Assembly: GCF_036373705.1 (NCBI RefSeq)
Contig: NC_089867.1
Location: 16,170,001-16,234,000 of the forward strand
DNA from: Amia ocellicauda
Lineage: Eukaryota > Chordata > Actinopteri > Amiiformes > Amiidae
Reading direction: 5' to 3'
Length of the DNA: 64,000 nucleotides
Part shown: positions 36,673-49,559 of the stretch, piece after piece
Position numbering within the stretch: the stretch's first letter is position 1
How the letters are laid out: every line of letters begins with the position of its first letter
Position numbers and translations under genes: made by a program
The notes under the pieces: model-generated
Told to the model about the DNA's origin: nothing
Seen by the model: the letters and a program-made list of their open reading frames with translations, nothing else
Databases searched by the model: none

Positions 36673-38400
36673 TGCATATGTATGTATCCATCATTTTTTA
36701 TTAGTATAGCGCCCTTCGCAGGGTAACCACAGAGCATTTGTAAATGTATATGTGTTCTATTGATCTACAATAAGTTCATACACTCATTGACAGACACGGG
36801 GACAAATTGTCATGGACCCACGGAAATGCGGAAAACAGGGATGTGCTGGTAATCCTAAGCATAGTGATACGTTACCTGCCCAGGTAAGATAGCTATTATC
36901 TCTGACAGTGAATCCCAGTGTGATAGCTCCATGTATCATTACACTGTTTTGAACAAAAGCATCCACATGAAATTGAAACTGCAGGGTTTATCACAATATT
37001 ACACTCCACAGTGTTTGCAGTCATCCTGTGGCACTTAACAGAGAAACTGTGTCAGTGACTGTGATTCTCATTCAACCCAGACCTCTTTATTGGCTCGCAT
37101 TGGAGGGCTTATGAAAGCTAGTCGGGTTTTTCAGATGACAACAATGGAGGATCTGAGAGTGTGCTTAGGGTAATCGGGCTGAACAAATCTGGTCACCCTA
37201 GTCACACAAAGACTACGAGCCTACACAAAGGGTTTCCAACACACATTTACATGAACACAACAAAATACAGTCAGTCAATATGGTCAAAACAAATCCAAAT
37301 AAATTACCTGCCAAAAGCCTCGTCTAGAAATTAAGGGGAAATGTTTGCCCTGCAGAGACTAGTAATACCACCCCTCGCAGCATCGCGCACCCCTTTTTTT
37401 AATATACAGTATTTGTATGTGTCACAGGGTTTGACAAACGGTGTAATTTTCCCAAATTGTTTTATTATATTATGCACTTTTTTCTTTCTTTCTTTCTTTT
37501 GAGTGGATTTATATATTAATTTGTTTGCTTTTTATACAATGTCATGACATATCATGAGTTGCTGATTGTTTCCATGTGTTTAAATTACCGATTGTTCATT
37601 ACTAATTATTTGTATTTCACCATGTCACCGAGCAAGTCACCTGTCCTGCATTCGGGCATCGGCTCCCTGATTCACCTGCACCTGAACATTATTTTACGTT
37701 TTATGGCCATGCTGAAGTATGGCAATCACAGTATCCTTCTGTGATTCAGCGCTTCATCGGAAAGGTATTAATTTAATACCACCCTTCCTAAAAAAAAAGG
37801 TTTGGTTTTATTTTTTTGTTCTTGTCTACTACACAGAGGACTTGAGCAACAGCCAGAACTGGCCTGACTCTACCACAATACCTATCTATCTGTCGCTAAT
37901 TCTGTGTATCTTTTCTATTGCTATCTCTACGTCTATCTAAGTATCTATCTCTGTTTCTCCGTCTCGCAATAAATGTATTCTATACCGTCTGCAAATCTGT
38001 CTCCTCTTTATAACCCCGGGGATTTGAGGTGGTTCAGACTCTTTTAAGTATGATGGGGGTAAACCGACACATATTCCAAAGCAATTCGACAGTCAGCTGC
38101 TACTGTGACGTAACAAAGCTTCGTTTGCAGTGATCACGTGGATTCTGGCAAGGTGTCGCGGGGCTTCGAACCACTGTATCGGTACCTTGTGCTTCGGGAG
38201 GGTCGATACTGCTTCATGAACCCTGCTTCACTACAGCACTATACTCACAGGCCTTTTTCACCACATGATGTTGTGTTGTTGAATGAGTATCGTGCATAAC
38301 GTCAGTTTTGCTCATTTGTAATTTTCACTTTCAGTAGTAATTTTAGTCATTAGTCGCTTTCATTAGTAATTTTTGCACAGCAGTTACTACTAGCTAGCCG
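36673..38400. other. Gene-free AT-rich stretch with short microsatellites
   Basis: No exon is supported. A CTTTCTTTCTTTCTTTT tract is at about 37478-37500 and a degenerate TCTATCTATCT/GTCTATC tract at about 37878-37965. The last part (38090-38240) is more GC-rich, with CTTCGAACCACTGTATCGGTACC wording. It may be the 5' flank of the hAT element that follows. Confidence 0.4.
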
Positions 38401-38423
38401 CCACACACTTTAAAACCCTTGAA

Positions 38424-40380
38424 GGATGACACCTAAAAGAAAAGCAGACGATGTGCAGAGAAATGTCCAAAGTCGATGGACAGATTAATATGCCATACGT
38501 CTTATTTTCAATGCTTCTGTGGCCGCTATGAAAGAGTATAATGTTCGTCGTCATTAGGATACAACACACAGAGCTAAGTACTCCGAATTAACAGGCAGGG
38601 AGCGCACAGAAAAAACTGAGAAAATGACCGAGGTAATTCAGTCACAACAAAGCATTTTCCACAACGTGAGAAAAAAAGAGACAAAATGCTGGAGGATGGT
38701 TACCCATAGAGATTGGCTTTGCAGCACAAGCATTCTCAGATGGTGATTTTATTAAGAAATGCATAATAAAAGCAGCCAAGGCTGTGTGCCTGGAAAAGAA
38801 GGAGAGTTTTGCAAATATAAGTTTGTCAAGGAATGCAGTTGTGGAATAACCGACATGGCAAAAGACATAAAACCACAACTTTGTGAGAAAGCGGGCAAGT
38901 TCCGTGCCTTCTCAGTTTCTCTGGACGAGAGCACGGATGTAGTCGACACAGCCCAGCTTGCTATTTTTGTTAGAGGGGTTACGCAGGATTTTTACATTTT
39001 TGAGGAACTTTCATCTTTAGCAAGCATGGGTGACACAACCACTGGAAACAAAATTTTCCACAAACTAAATGAACCCCTGGAGATGGCTGGGCTGCCATGG
39101 GAAAAACTCGCTGGTGTCACCACCGATGGAGCGCCATCAATGACAGGTGGAATAAATGGGCTGACTGGGAGAGAGGGAGAGATGCAGGGAGCTAAACATA
39201 GACGAGCCCTTATTCTTGCACTGCATCATCCACCAAGAACCACTGTGGAAAGGTAGCCGAATTGGGTGATGTAATGAGCACTGCTATTAAGTGTGTGAAT
39301 TTCATTCGTAGCCGAGCTTTGCAGCACTGCCAGTTTCGGGCTCTGTTAGCTGAACCGTCATCACAGTACGATAACATACAGTACTTCTCACAAGTACGCT
39401 GGATGAGTCGTGGCTCAGTTTTGAAGCAGATCTTTAATTTGTGTCAGGCCAGGGCCGGCCCGTTGCATAGACAGAATTGGCAAATGCTAGAGGCGTCCAC
39501 AGGGCCAGCCCTCCCATTAGGCAAGATTAGGCAGCCACCTATGGTGGTACTTGAATTTTAGGTGGCATGTTGACATTCTGCTGCCTCCCTCCGGCGCCCC
39601 TGACAAATGCCGTCAATCCCCCCACTAGCGTGAGTGAAACACCGTCAGCCACCACCACCACCACCGGCCCTGCGCCAGGCAATTAAGAATTTCATGAGTG
39701 AGAAAGGCAAAGCACTTGAAGAGCTAGAAGATCCGCACTGGCTGGTGGGCCTTGCTTTTCTTGTTGATTTACTGAGCAAATTAACATTTTAAATAGGAAA
39801 CTTAAAGGACCCACACATGTTGTCACAATAATGCAAGAGGAAGTACGTGCTTTTAAAGCTAAGTTGAATTTGTGAAGAGGCAAATGTTGCCCACTTTCCC
39901 TCTTGCCGAGAGGTTCTTGAAATGCACAAAGATGCATTTCGGAAAGAAAGTTGCCTGCGCTACAGTGCAAAACTGTCAGACTTATTGAAAGAAGTTCAAC
40001 GCTGCTTCTTAGACTTCCAGTCACGGGAGATATTTCAGTTATTTGCTAATCCATTTAGTGCAGATATCACGATGGCCCTGGTTGATCTTCAGATGGAGAT
40101 TACTGATTTGCAGATCAAGGAGAATACCAGGGATAAGTTACTCTACAATGCCATTGCAAGACTTCTACCAACACATCCCAACCGTCGACTTCCCAAAGCT
40201 AACAGAGCTTTTTGCCAAATTTCTGAGTTCTTTTGGAAGCACTTAAATTTGCGAAAAGATCTTTTCAACTGTGAATGTGAACAAATCAAAACAGGTCAAG
40301 GCTCACAGATGAGCATCTGTCTGCAACACTGCGTGTTGCCACTGCTATGGACATCTCACCTGATATCCCAAAACTAGTGA
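38424..40380 (+). pseudogene. Decayed hAT-family transposase, GTF2IRD2/ZBED-like type
   Basis: Four open pieces in different frames (about 38424-38760, 38759-39256, 39262-39447, 39680-40377) read as one protein type. Recognisable phrases are FSVSLDESTDVVDTAQLAIFVRG, GVTTDGAPSMTG (hAT catalytic-core region), YFSQVRWMSRG and DPHWLVGLAFLVDLLSKL. These match the transposase-derived half of GTF2IRD2 and related domesticated hAT proteins. Frameshifts, stops near 39790-39875 and a 223-bp insert show it is inactive. The terminal inverted repeats of the element itself were not found. Confidence 0.8.
39450..39672. mobile_element. Small hAT-type MITE inside the hAT transposase
   Basis: The ends are inverted: CAGGGCCGGCCC at the left and ...CACCGGCCCTG at the right. 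The flanking 8-mers TGTCAGGC (39442-39449) and CGCCAGGC (39673-39680) differ only by two T/C changes and fit an aged hAT target duplication. Without the insert, the transposase frame runs straight through the site. The interior has a CCA/CCACCACCACC run near the right end and no coding capacity. Confidence 0.75.
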
Positions 40381-40976
40381 GGGGTAAGAACTGCCAGGTG
40401 TCGGAACAGACGTTTTGAAAGGTAATATCTATTTATGTCTTAGGCTTACTATGTGTGGAAATTAAGACTTCATTAAGAGGTGTTATACTTCCTAATTATT
40501 CGTTATTTTATGATTTTATGACAGTATAGAATAAACACACAATACAAGTGTTTTTTTCTTGTAAGATTAGATGGCCCTCAACCCTAAGGTGCAGTCAGAA
40601 ATGGCCACCAATGCTAAATGACTTTGACACTGCTGATTTATATCATACAGAAGAGAGAACCTTTAACTGTTCTCACTCTCGGAAGAGCATTGGATGAGTC
40701 AACATTGGACAAGTTACATTTGTCTTGCAATTATATGCAATAATGATATCAAAACTGATATACCTTTACAATATGTAAATAAAAAAAACAAAATTAAACC
40801 TTTTCATATACCATTTGAAATAAGAGCTCATTCGTTTATGTAGTAATAACACAGGTAGTGCATTATTTTAGTGTATATTTTAATTTAGGTCCAGGGAATT
40901 TCATTTCTGGTGAGCTATGTAAGTTGAGCAGGTGTAATTAAATGACTAAAAAGTTGGACTTCTACTGTGCTGTAGA

Positions 40977-42049
40977 TCATTTTGTCAAGAAATCCAGATT
41001 GATTTTTTGTGTCTCACCAGATGACAGGTCAGTAGCTGAGACTTGGATCTCCGTCAGTCCGAACTTGACATTGACAATGACTATACGGTATCCTTCCACA
41101 CTGACCTTATGCATGGGCACAACAAATGAGCCCAATTTCTTCACTCCAGGATCATCCACATACTTTGGATTCAGAGCCTCAGTACAATAAAATAAGAATT
41201 CCATTGTATCTTGCTCGATGTCAATTGGCAAATATTTATACTCTACTACATGGTTATTGTCTCCTGATTGATCCCTCTCTACCATTTTTTTAAAGAGATC
41301 TGCACAGTAAAGTCCTGTTTTAGTTATTCTCAGTTTCTCAGGTCTGTGGACCATGTGGTCAAACACCACGGATTCATAAATGCCGTAAGTCAGAGCACTG
41401 ACTCGGGATCTGATAATTTTAGGATTCTTTCCAAAAAGAACGGCTCCCTTTACAATGACTATCTGTGGATCACGAGGGAACAACACAGTGCACCTGCTGC
41501 CAAACTGCCGCATCATCTCCTTACGGAGACATTTGCTTGAAGCGTAACCTCCGACAAACAGCAGGATGTTTATTTTGAAGCCTGGTGTACTCAGTAAAGC
41601 TTCAATTCTTCCACCTATCTCCCCTAAACTTTCAGCAAAAAGTGACACAAACTTCTTGTATGTGATTCTGATGGTGCCTTCTAACCAAGTGACATCACTT
41701 TTGTCTTTAGAAAACAGAGGCATGTCTTGTTTTTTTTCAGCCAGTTTTGTGAGGTTGTAGAGGCACTCGATGTCTACGTCCTCTTCCTTCTCAGAGCTTT
41801 TTTTTAAGGAGAAGTTGTACATCATCATATGAAATTCTGCAGGGAATTCCTTCTCATATCTGTCCCAGACATCTGTCTGAAATATGTCCTTTAAAAGGAG
41901 CCTGAAGTTTTCATCTACACACTCCCCCCCCCATGGCCCTCCAGTGGCTCTGTGAAGCTCTTTCAGGTATCCGTCAGGCAGAATTTCATGCACAGTGATG
42001 TCAATCGTCCCACCTTAGAAAATCAAGAGATAAACACCTATATATGTAA

Positions 42050-42106
<57 letters not shown>

Positions 42107-44262
42107 ATTGTATTGACCGATTTTTAATTATTATAAGTTTGATCTTGAACGGTTTTGATTTCCGCTCATTAATATTTTAAGTGTCAAATATGATCAATGC
42201 ATCATGAGTTAAATATACGTCTGTTTTTTTTAGTTTTTAAATTTAGATAATTTATTATTAAGTATTATTGCTGAATAATTAAATAAAATGTATATGTATG
42301 AAGTTCTCTCTAATTGAGTTTGGTTTCGTAACTGTTTTTGAGAAATGTGTACCTTTCAGAAAATTTGTTATAGCAATTGAGAAAAATGAATGCGAATGGA
42401 GAACGGTATGTCTGGTTGTGTGGAAGTTACAGTAAATTCTAGATACACAATCATTCAAGTCAATTGTTATCAGTACTTGCTCATATTTGAACATGTATGC
42501 ATTCCTTCTCTGAATTAAATGTAGCATCGAAGTCTGATTCTAATCTTGCAACACTTAATAAACCTGCATGTGCAATACAACAAAAAGAAAGTTAAATTCA
42601 GGAGATTTCTTGATAAAAAAAAAATTCCAGATATATACTTTCCATTATTCTTACTCATTGATACTTGCAAGAATCTTACATCTCACCTCCGCAGTCAACA
42701 AGGATATACTGGATCCCTGGAACATCCTCCATTTTCCCCCCAGGACTTCCCTCTTCAAAGAAGTCCTTCACAGACAGCTGTTTACACCAGACTGAGGCGA
42801 CCTCGGGCTCCAGAGCAATGATCAAATTATCAGAGGTCATGTCTGCAATAAGGTTTGCCTAGAGATAGAGAATATAATATCTATTTACTACATATTAGAA
42901 AATGTGTTTTGTTTTATATTTTCAGATTAACAAAAGGGATTGATACTGCGCCTAGAATTGATTAACTTGAGTGCGTAGTTTCTGGATAATATTAGACTTA
43001 AAAAAAAAAAGAAATCCACACATCAAACCTTCCGAAGGTTCCAAAAACACTACTAGGGGCTAACATTTTGTAATAATATACTCTTTAATTAATATTGTAA
43101 AAAGAGCAAGAGCGTGCTCTATGGTGAAATAGGGAAAAGAAGCAAACATTTCAGTCCATTAGACTTTCATCAGTGCTTGAATATAATTGTGATTTAAGAG
43201 AACAAAGACAGAGACCAATTAGCTGATGAAAATGACATACAGGTGTACAAAATACAAGAATAAGAGTTTATGTATATATTGTAATTATCAAATTATTTTT
43301 CAATATGAAATACATATAAAGTGAGGGAAAAAGTCAGAGATAACACAGACAACTTCTCTTGAACTGTGAAAAGGACAAAAGAGATAGATCCACCTGCATG
43401 CAGTGTACTTGGGCTGTTTCAGGGGAGGGCCAAGTGCGTCACGGCACACAGAGGCTTATCGGCAGCTTTATTTTAAGGCTATTCATTGTTCCCATGTTAG
43501 AGGTCATGACCCATAATCCCTGGCAAACTGTTTTGAAATTGAAAGATAACTTACAAATACATTGTAATGCCTATTAACATAATCAAGTTCCCTTCAGACA
43601 ACTGAAAAACAAATCTCCCTCAGCTAATACCACCTTTAAACCAAATAACACATTCATATTTAGTATTTTAATACACTTTAAGACTTTAGTCCAGTGGTCT
43701 CCAAACCTGGTCCTGGAGAGCACCAATCCACTTAATCTTACAGGTCACCTTAGATCACCAATTTCTGAATACTGGGAACACATGGGAGTTATTCATCAAT
43801 TAAGCAACTCAAACAAGGGGATTCTTGAAATCTGGAAGTATTCAAACCACTTGCTCAATTGTTTCCAATTAAATACTTTCAGGTGTTTAAAAAATGGAGA
43901 TAGAAGGGTGACCTTCAAAACCTGCTGGATAGTGCCTCTCTAGGACCAGGGATCAGATTAAATAAAAAAATAAAAAAAAAATGACCTACATATATACTTT
44001 TTAGTAAGATGCCACATTCTTCTAATCATAAATGTAACGGCTTCTAAGAGTTACAGATACCAACCGCAGTGGCTGCAAGTCTCATGAATTGTTTGCCTTG
44101 AGAGTCCCAAATGGCAGGCACTGTCAGCACCCAGGTGACATCTGAGGGTTTGACCTTAAACCCATTCCTGAGGTCCTGGATGAACCGCAGGGCATGATCC
44201 TTCAGGTACCGCAGCCTCTGAGAACACTTTCAGGGCGATGACATACACCTCTCTCTTGAGCG
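40977..44262 (-). CDS. HSPA12-like (heat shock 70 kDa protein 12 family), 5' half missing and frameshifted
   Basis: HSPA12A/B proteins are divergent Hsp70-family ATPases. Three exons join in phase: 44065-44262, 42687-42858 and 40977-42013 (TGA 40977-40979). Family landmarks are VTWVLTVPAIWDSQGKQFMR, LIIALEPEVASVWC, the phosphate-binding DCGG|GTIDITVHEI across the last junction, HRATGGPWGG, ILLFVGGYASS, IVIVKGAVLFG and DPGVKKLG. The last exon is open for 345 codons. In the first visible exon, near 44210-44217, the frame breaks: two bases appear to be missing between the ALKVFSEA part and the LRYLKDHAL part. No exon for the N-terminal DFGT-type motif was found to the right. It is either a recent pseudogene or a gene whose 5' exons are too diverged or misassembled to see. 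Confidence 0.8.
42050..42107. repeat. (TA)n microsatellite in an HSPA12-like intron
   Basis: An almost pure TA run starts just after the acceptor side of the last HSPA12-like exon, with one C interruption (TACATA). It has no further role that I can infer. Confidence 0.9.
43690..43950. repeat. MITE-like repeat (CAGTGGTCTCCAAACCTGGTCCTGGAGAGC type)
   Basis: The left end CCTGGTCCTGGAGAG is echoed in inverse at the right (CTCTCTAGGACCAGG). This is a common vertebrate hAT-MITE pattern. The outermost bases and target duplication are not well preserved, so the limits are approximate. It lies in the HSPA12-like intron between 42858 and 44065. Confidence 0.55.
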
Positions 44263-45419
44263 CTACTTATTAGTGAGAGAGTGGTGACTTTACAGTCAAC
44301 GTACCTTAAATTAGGCGGGGACCAGTCGCGTAATGGATTTCAATCAGGCAAATAATATCTCGAACAAGCTTCAACTACTTTAAGTAATGTATCTGCGTGT
44401 ATTAACAGATTAAAGTCACAAAAGTTGAATTAACTGCTATTAAAACACATAGGTGCTAATGTTTATATATATATAAGATGAATAAATATGTGTTTTAGTG
44501 ATAATAGGCTATGGCTGATGTATACAGTTGTGTTGACACAACTCTCAACTGCGAGACGATCTGCAGCGCCAGTTACATATAATCAAGATGGGTCAACCTG
44601 AGCCCCCATTACAGCACTATGTAATTGGAGTTATGGGGAAATGCAGTAAGGTATGTAACACTTATAATGGAAAACTCTTACGATTATCGCTATTTAATGT
44701 ATATCCTACCTACACATGTATCGATTCCTTCGTGTATGTATGTGTTGAGGTGTTGAGGAAGCTTCTTGAAATAAGTATATAGGCTGCACTATGAGCCACT
44801 CTTGAAAAAAACAACTAGCTAAAGCTATACTTTTGAAAAATAGTTTACTAGTTTCAAAACTACTTTGAATACGTATGCATTTAAATTAAAAACACACACA
44901 TCAGGTATTAAACAGTGGTTTCATTAGTTACTGAATTCTTCACACAAATAATGAGGTGTATTTCAGGGGCGCTATAATTATCCATATCTGAAGACACCGT
45001 CTGACAAAACGTACCATAGCCTCTATAACCTGATTTTCGTAGTTGCTTATGGGTTTTGTATTCAATATATCCTTCATATTAGGTAAGGAACTTGATCTCT
45101 ATATAGCCTATAATGAATACAATTATATCTTTCCGTCTCCCGACCTGTCGGAGTTCATACCTTAGCCTAGGCCAGTTTGCGTAGATAATGGAAGAGTTAA
45201 ACAAAGTTTTGATAATATTATAATGTAAGCAATCTATTAAAATAATATCAAAAAAGTATTATGTACCCGCAATAAAACAGATCTCGTTATAAAACAGAGA
45301 GCTGTGATTAAATTGCATCCTTAACTTTAATCATCCCTGGTTGCAATTGTTTACATATTTTACAACTGAATACCATTTTATGCTTGATTTATTCAACTAT
45401 TATTTTTATTTATTCATAG

Positions 45420-48400
45420 ACGGGATGAATTGGGAAAATTGAAAGTAGCATCTGATAGCACAAATAAGATTTGCGAAGACCTCAAGGAAGATGTTCAAAA
45501 TCTCAAAAAGAGGTGATGATGAATTAATCATAATAATACTAATAATAGTGCAATACCAATATTAATACAAAATACAATTTACATTACATTACATTATTTG
45601 TCATTTAGCAGACGCTCTTATCCAGGGCGACTTACATTTGTACCCATTTATACAGCTGGGTATTTTACTGGAGCAATCTGAGTGAAGTACCTTGCTCAAG
45701 GGGACAACAGCATTACCCCACCCAGGATTTGAACCAGAGCCCTAACCACTACTCCACAGTGATGCCTATTTAAGCATTACAACACTCAATACAAAATACA
45801 ATAAGCGACATCCTAGTACAATAAGGTAACAAGTGCAGACATAATACAGTTAAGTCCTAAGTTTGTTCTAAAAAGAAGGGGGGACATAGTAGATGTTGCA
45901 GTAAAACAGTAGTTCCAAATATATGTAAGTAAGCAGGAGCATAAGGAAGCATAGTTAAATAAAGTGCATAATAGCAGGAGTGCTGAACACTTTCAGAGAG
46001 AGGTCAAGGGTCACTCCAACATTCCTGGAAGATGATGGGGAGAGTGTGGTAGATGCCAGTGGAATCAAAATGGAGAGATCAGTTGAAGGTGCAGAGGAGG
46101 AGGGAAAGCAGAGGAGATCAGATCTGGCAAGGTTAAGCTTGAGATGAAATGAGTGCATCCAGATAGCAGAGAGACAGGAAGAGATGTGAGAAGGGGTGTT
46201 GGGGTCAGAAGAGGGAAAGAAAGGAAGATCTCCACTGTTGGTACCAAAGTATTAAAACATATATTTGTAGTATATATAATTTGGATAATGGCAATCTCTT
46301 GACTGGAATTTTAGTATACTTGCTAACTGTAATATACCTTTGAAAATTGTTTTCTCAATTGTATTAATTCTCAAAGAACTATAATGCTTAAGTATGCTTA
46401 AACAGTTTTTTGCATTAACAGTTTCTTTGCAAAACAATTGAAAAGCAGTGGAGACATATCAGAAGATCTGAATGATAGCTGCAGAGAAACTGTGCTTTTG
46501 CAAAAGTATAAGGACCTTGACGACTGTGTTAAAAAAATCGCAAATGAGAAAAGTCTGAAGAAAGGGATTGTTTTGTGGACTGCATCTGTAATAATACAGG
46601 TAAGACTCTTGATTTTGTGGGTACAAAAAATCCACTGAAATCGTAAATGATAGAAAGCTTAAAGGAGGATTTCAAGTCCTCCACCACATTTCCCCAGAAT
46701 AATCTATCTGGCTACAAAATCTGGACATAAATCTTTAAAGCATCCTTGATCTCCCAAAAATAGTCTGTACACAAGAGAGAGTCTGAACTGTAGTGTCTTA
46801 AAGTGTTTTTAAATATACTGCGTGTAGTCAATGGGATATTTATCTATGACACTGTGACCCTTTTAAGCTATTTTGTCTTAATTTGATTTAAGTTCTGGCA
46901 AAGTCTGGTCTTCTGTTTATGATCATGGTAAAACTCTTCACCAGTAACCTTCCTGAGACTCCTGCATGATACTAGAAATGTTCATATTTTGTATTACATT
47001 TATTTTGTCCACTTGCACAATGTTTAATTAAAAAAATGTTGATCATTGATGGTTAATCATTTTTTAGCTTAAGACTTCAAAACCTGTTTTTTTTCTATTT
47101 TCGGCTTTATACATCTTTTTTGTATAGCTACCAGTTTTTTCTGGTCTGTTAACTGCAATCCATGAGGAAAAGATATTGACTTTTCTTCCTATTTGTCTCA
47201 TACAATATTCACTCCCAAAATAGCATAGATGCATGATTATACATGATACTCATATTTTATTATTCTTTTGAGCCATGGTAACTTCATTTAGTATAAACCC
47301 CTCCTCAGCTGTCCTTTGGGTATGACAACGAACGACAAAACAATCAGCAGTCACACTAGTCAACCGCTCACAGTGTTTCTAGTTCATTCACATTTACAAA
47401 CTGCTAACAAATGTGGCATGAGGAAGTGTTCTCTTTCAGTGGTTTGAAGTCTTATTTTTCACTGTAGAATCTCTTCCGTCACTCACAAGCTGAAATGAAC
47501 AGAATACTTGAGAAAATAAAATAAGCCTTTCAGATTTTGCCTGAAGAACTTGCCATGGTCAGTGTATTCTTATACATTGTATAGTTTTGTAAATTAATAA
47601 GTACGATTCTGGAGTTCAGTCAATAACAACTAAAACTATTTATACCCAAATAAAACCTCATCAGAAGATTTAAAATAAAGTACTGAAGGTTTTGCAAAAT
47701 TTTTAACATAATTAATAAATCCAAGGGTGGGGGGGGAAGGTGTGGTATATTTTACAATTTTTGTATGTGTTTATTTTAGCAGGGACCCATATTCAAGTGA
47801 CTAACAATTTACAACATAAAAATGTTAAAGCACAACAAAAGTGCAGTAATACAATCCGCCTAGTACAATGAGCTAATCTGGGTAAACATTATACAATTAA
47901 GTCCTAGGTATGTGCTCAAGGGAGGGGAAGGCAAAGGAGAAATCACAGTGACGCGTAACAATACGCAAGTACTCAAGAGCACAAGGATGAGAGTGCTGAG
48001 CAGCCCAGGAGATCAGGCTGTTGTATCACAGATACAGTCTGAACAGATGTGTCTTGAGTGATCGCTGGAAGGTGGTCAGGGACTCTGCTGTCCTGCCCTC
48101 AGTGGGAAGGTCGTTGCAGAGATGAGAGTCTGCAGGTAGCTAGGTGCAGTCTGGTCGAGACAATGGGAAGAGCCAAAGTCTTGAACTGGAATCCGAGATC
48201 GGAAGCCAGTGAAGGGATTGGAGCAGTGGAGTAGCATGTGCGAATTGTGGCAGAGGTAACCAGATAAGCAGCCGAGTTTTGGATAAACTTCAGTGGGTGG
48301 GTTGCAGTTGCAGGCAGGCCAGCCAGGAGAGAGTTTCAGTAATCCAGGCAGGAGAGAACCACCAGGGTCTGGATAAGCAGCTGAGTTGAGTAGTTGGTGA

Positions 48401-49463
48401 GGAAGGGAAGGGAGAGATTCTGCGTATTCATGTCACCTATTAGGTGCAACTATTGAGGTGTGAGGAGAACCAGGTAAGAGCAATGCCAGAGATTTAAAGG
48501 TGAACAAGGGAGGAGAGGAGAATGGAGTGGCAAAGGCTGCAGAGAGATCAAGGAGAAAAGGACAGAAAAGAGGGAGGCCACATGAGCAGACTTAAATTAA
48601 ACTTAAGATAAAACATTTAGTGCAACCGTTATGTAAGTTTATCAAACATTTCTAGTAAATTAACAAATAGGCAATGCATGCTCAGATATTGTGTATGTTA
48701 GCAGGTTAAAATGAGTACCTTTCCCTTTCCACCAATGTGAATACAGAAACTTTCATTGTTTTGTTTTTCCATCCAGGTTCAAAGTCACAGTGCAAGACAT
48801 GTAGCAATAAAGGCGCTTCAAGAAGAGTACCTCCATCTGAATCCTGACATATGTAAAGAATTGGCAACAGTAGGGTTACTTTGTGTATTCCCATTATTTT
48901 GTAATTTACTATCCATTCATCTTTAAGATTAGGATTAGATTGATTAGTGTCTGTGGAGCTGATTTTTACAAAATACATTTTCATCCACAGCCATATAGAG
49001 AACAGGAGACAAAGAAGACGTTTCTGTTAAAGTACTTAGGTTGTACATTTCTCCCTATCAATACCAAAAATAAGGTATACCTTCTGGAGTATGAATTAAA
49101 ATGAGGTTTATCATTTGTTTTAAATTTACCGAAGAGTGTTCAGTTTAAGATTAAATATATAATATATGTATAGATTTTACAAAATACAGTTGGAAAATGT
49201 AACTGTTTTTTAATCTTTGTTGTGTTTTTTAGAAAGTCCTTTCCAAAGTGGAAATGCCACCGCCATACATGGAACTATTATCAGAGTTTAGCGGTGAATG
49301 TTACCGTGTCTGCTGCTTGATGGCTCTCCACGATCCCCCACTTCAGCCTGCCAGGGAACCTGAAGAAAAATACAAAAGTATACTATTCCCTTCCATTTAC
49401 AACCTGGGAAACAAAATTTGTGATAGCATCATGTTCACTTTTGAGGATATAAATAATGTGTGA
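45420..49463 (+). CDS. MIEAP/SPATA18 C-terminal-domain-like protein, 5' exons not found
   Basis: Five exons join without phase error: 45420-45512, 46422-46599, 48777-48869, 48991-49074 and 49233-49463 (TGA 49461-49463). AATAAA follows at 49546-49551. The first exon is lysine/glutamate-rich and probably coiled-coil. The rest resembles the C-terminal domain of mitochondria-eating protein. DLDDCVKKIANEKSLKKG is followed by a hydrophobic helix (IVLWTASVIIQVQSHSARHV), then EMPPPYMELLSEFSGECYRV, CLMALHDPPLQ and a closing YKSILFPSIYNLGNK. Order, spacing and the 'xxPPL' then 'Y...PS/A' pattern fit, but identity is low. In MIEAP this domain works in p53-linked mitochondrial quality control; I would not transfer that function here. 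The start codon lies to the left and was not located. Confidence 0.55.
45575..46245 (-). mobile_element. L2-like LINE fragment in an intron of the MIEAP-like gene
   Basis: The 3' tail is at the left (TTTAGCAGACGCTCTTATCCAGGGCGACTTACA at about 45600). It is followed by the GCTCAAGG...GGATTTGAACCAGAGCCCTAACCACTACTCCAC block. At the right is a reverse-transcriptase-end fragment on the minus strand (FHLKLNLARSDLLCFPSS, TTLSPSSSRNVGVTLDLSL). The same peptide phrases occur in the copy near 55500. Confidence 0.75.
47755..48600 (-). mobile_element. L2-like LINE fragment (second in the same gene)
   Basis: GTGTCTTGAGTGATCGCTGGAAGGTGGTCAGGGACTCTGCTGT...GGGAAGGTCGTTGCAGAGATGAGAG at about 48048-48125 is the diverged counterpart of the copies at 35714 and 55175. 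The orientation is minus. It is heavily mutated, with no open reading frame of note, and sits in the 46600-48776 intron of the MIEAP-like gene. Confidence 0.7.
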
Positions 49464-49559
49464 ATATGTGTTTCTGTTGCCTTATCTTGTTTCAGGATGT
49501 CCTAAGACATTGCAATCTTTGTTTAATGCATCTTTCTAGACTGCTAATAAAGAATCGAT

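Noticed and set aside
44588-44650. ATG-started segment (MGQPEPPLQHYVIGVMGKCSK) with a good GTATGT donor, as first exon of the MIEAP-like gene
   Set aside because: It ends in phase 0, but the next placed exon at 45420 needs two bases from the previous exon; direct joining hits a stop. An intermediate candidate at 45043-45082 does not repair the phase either.
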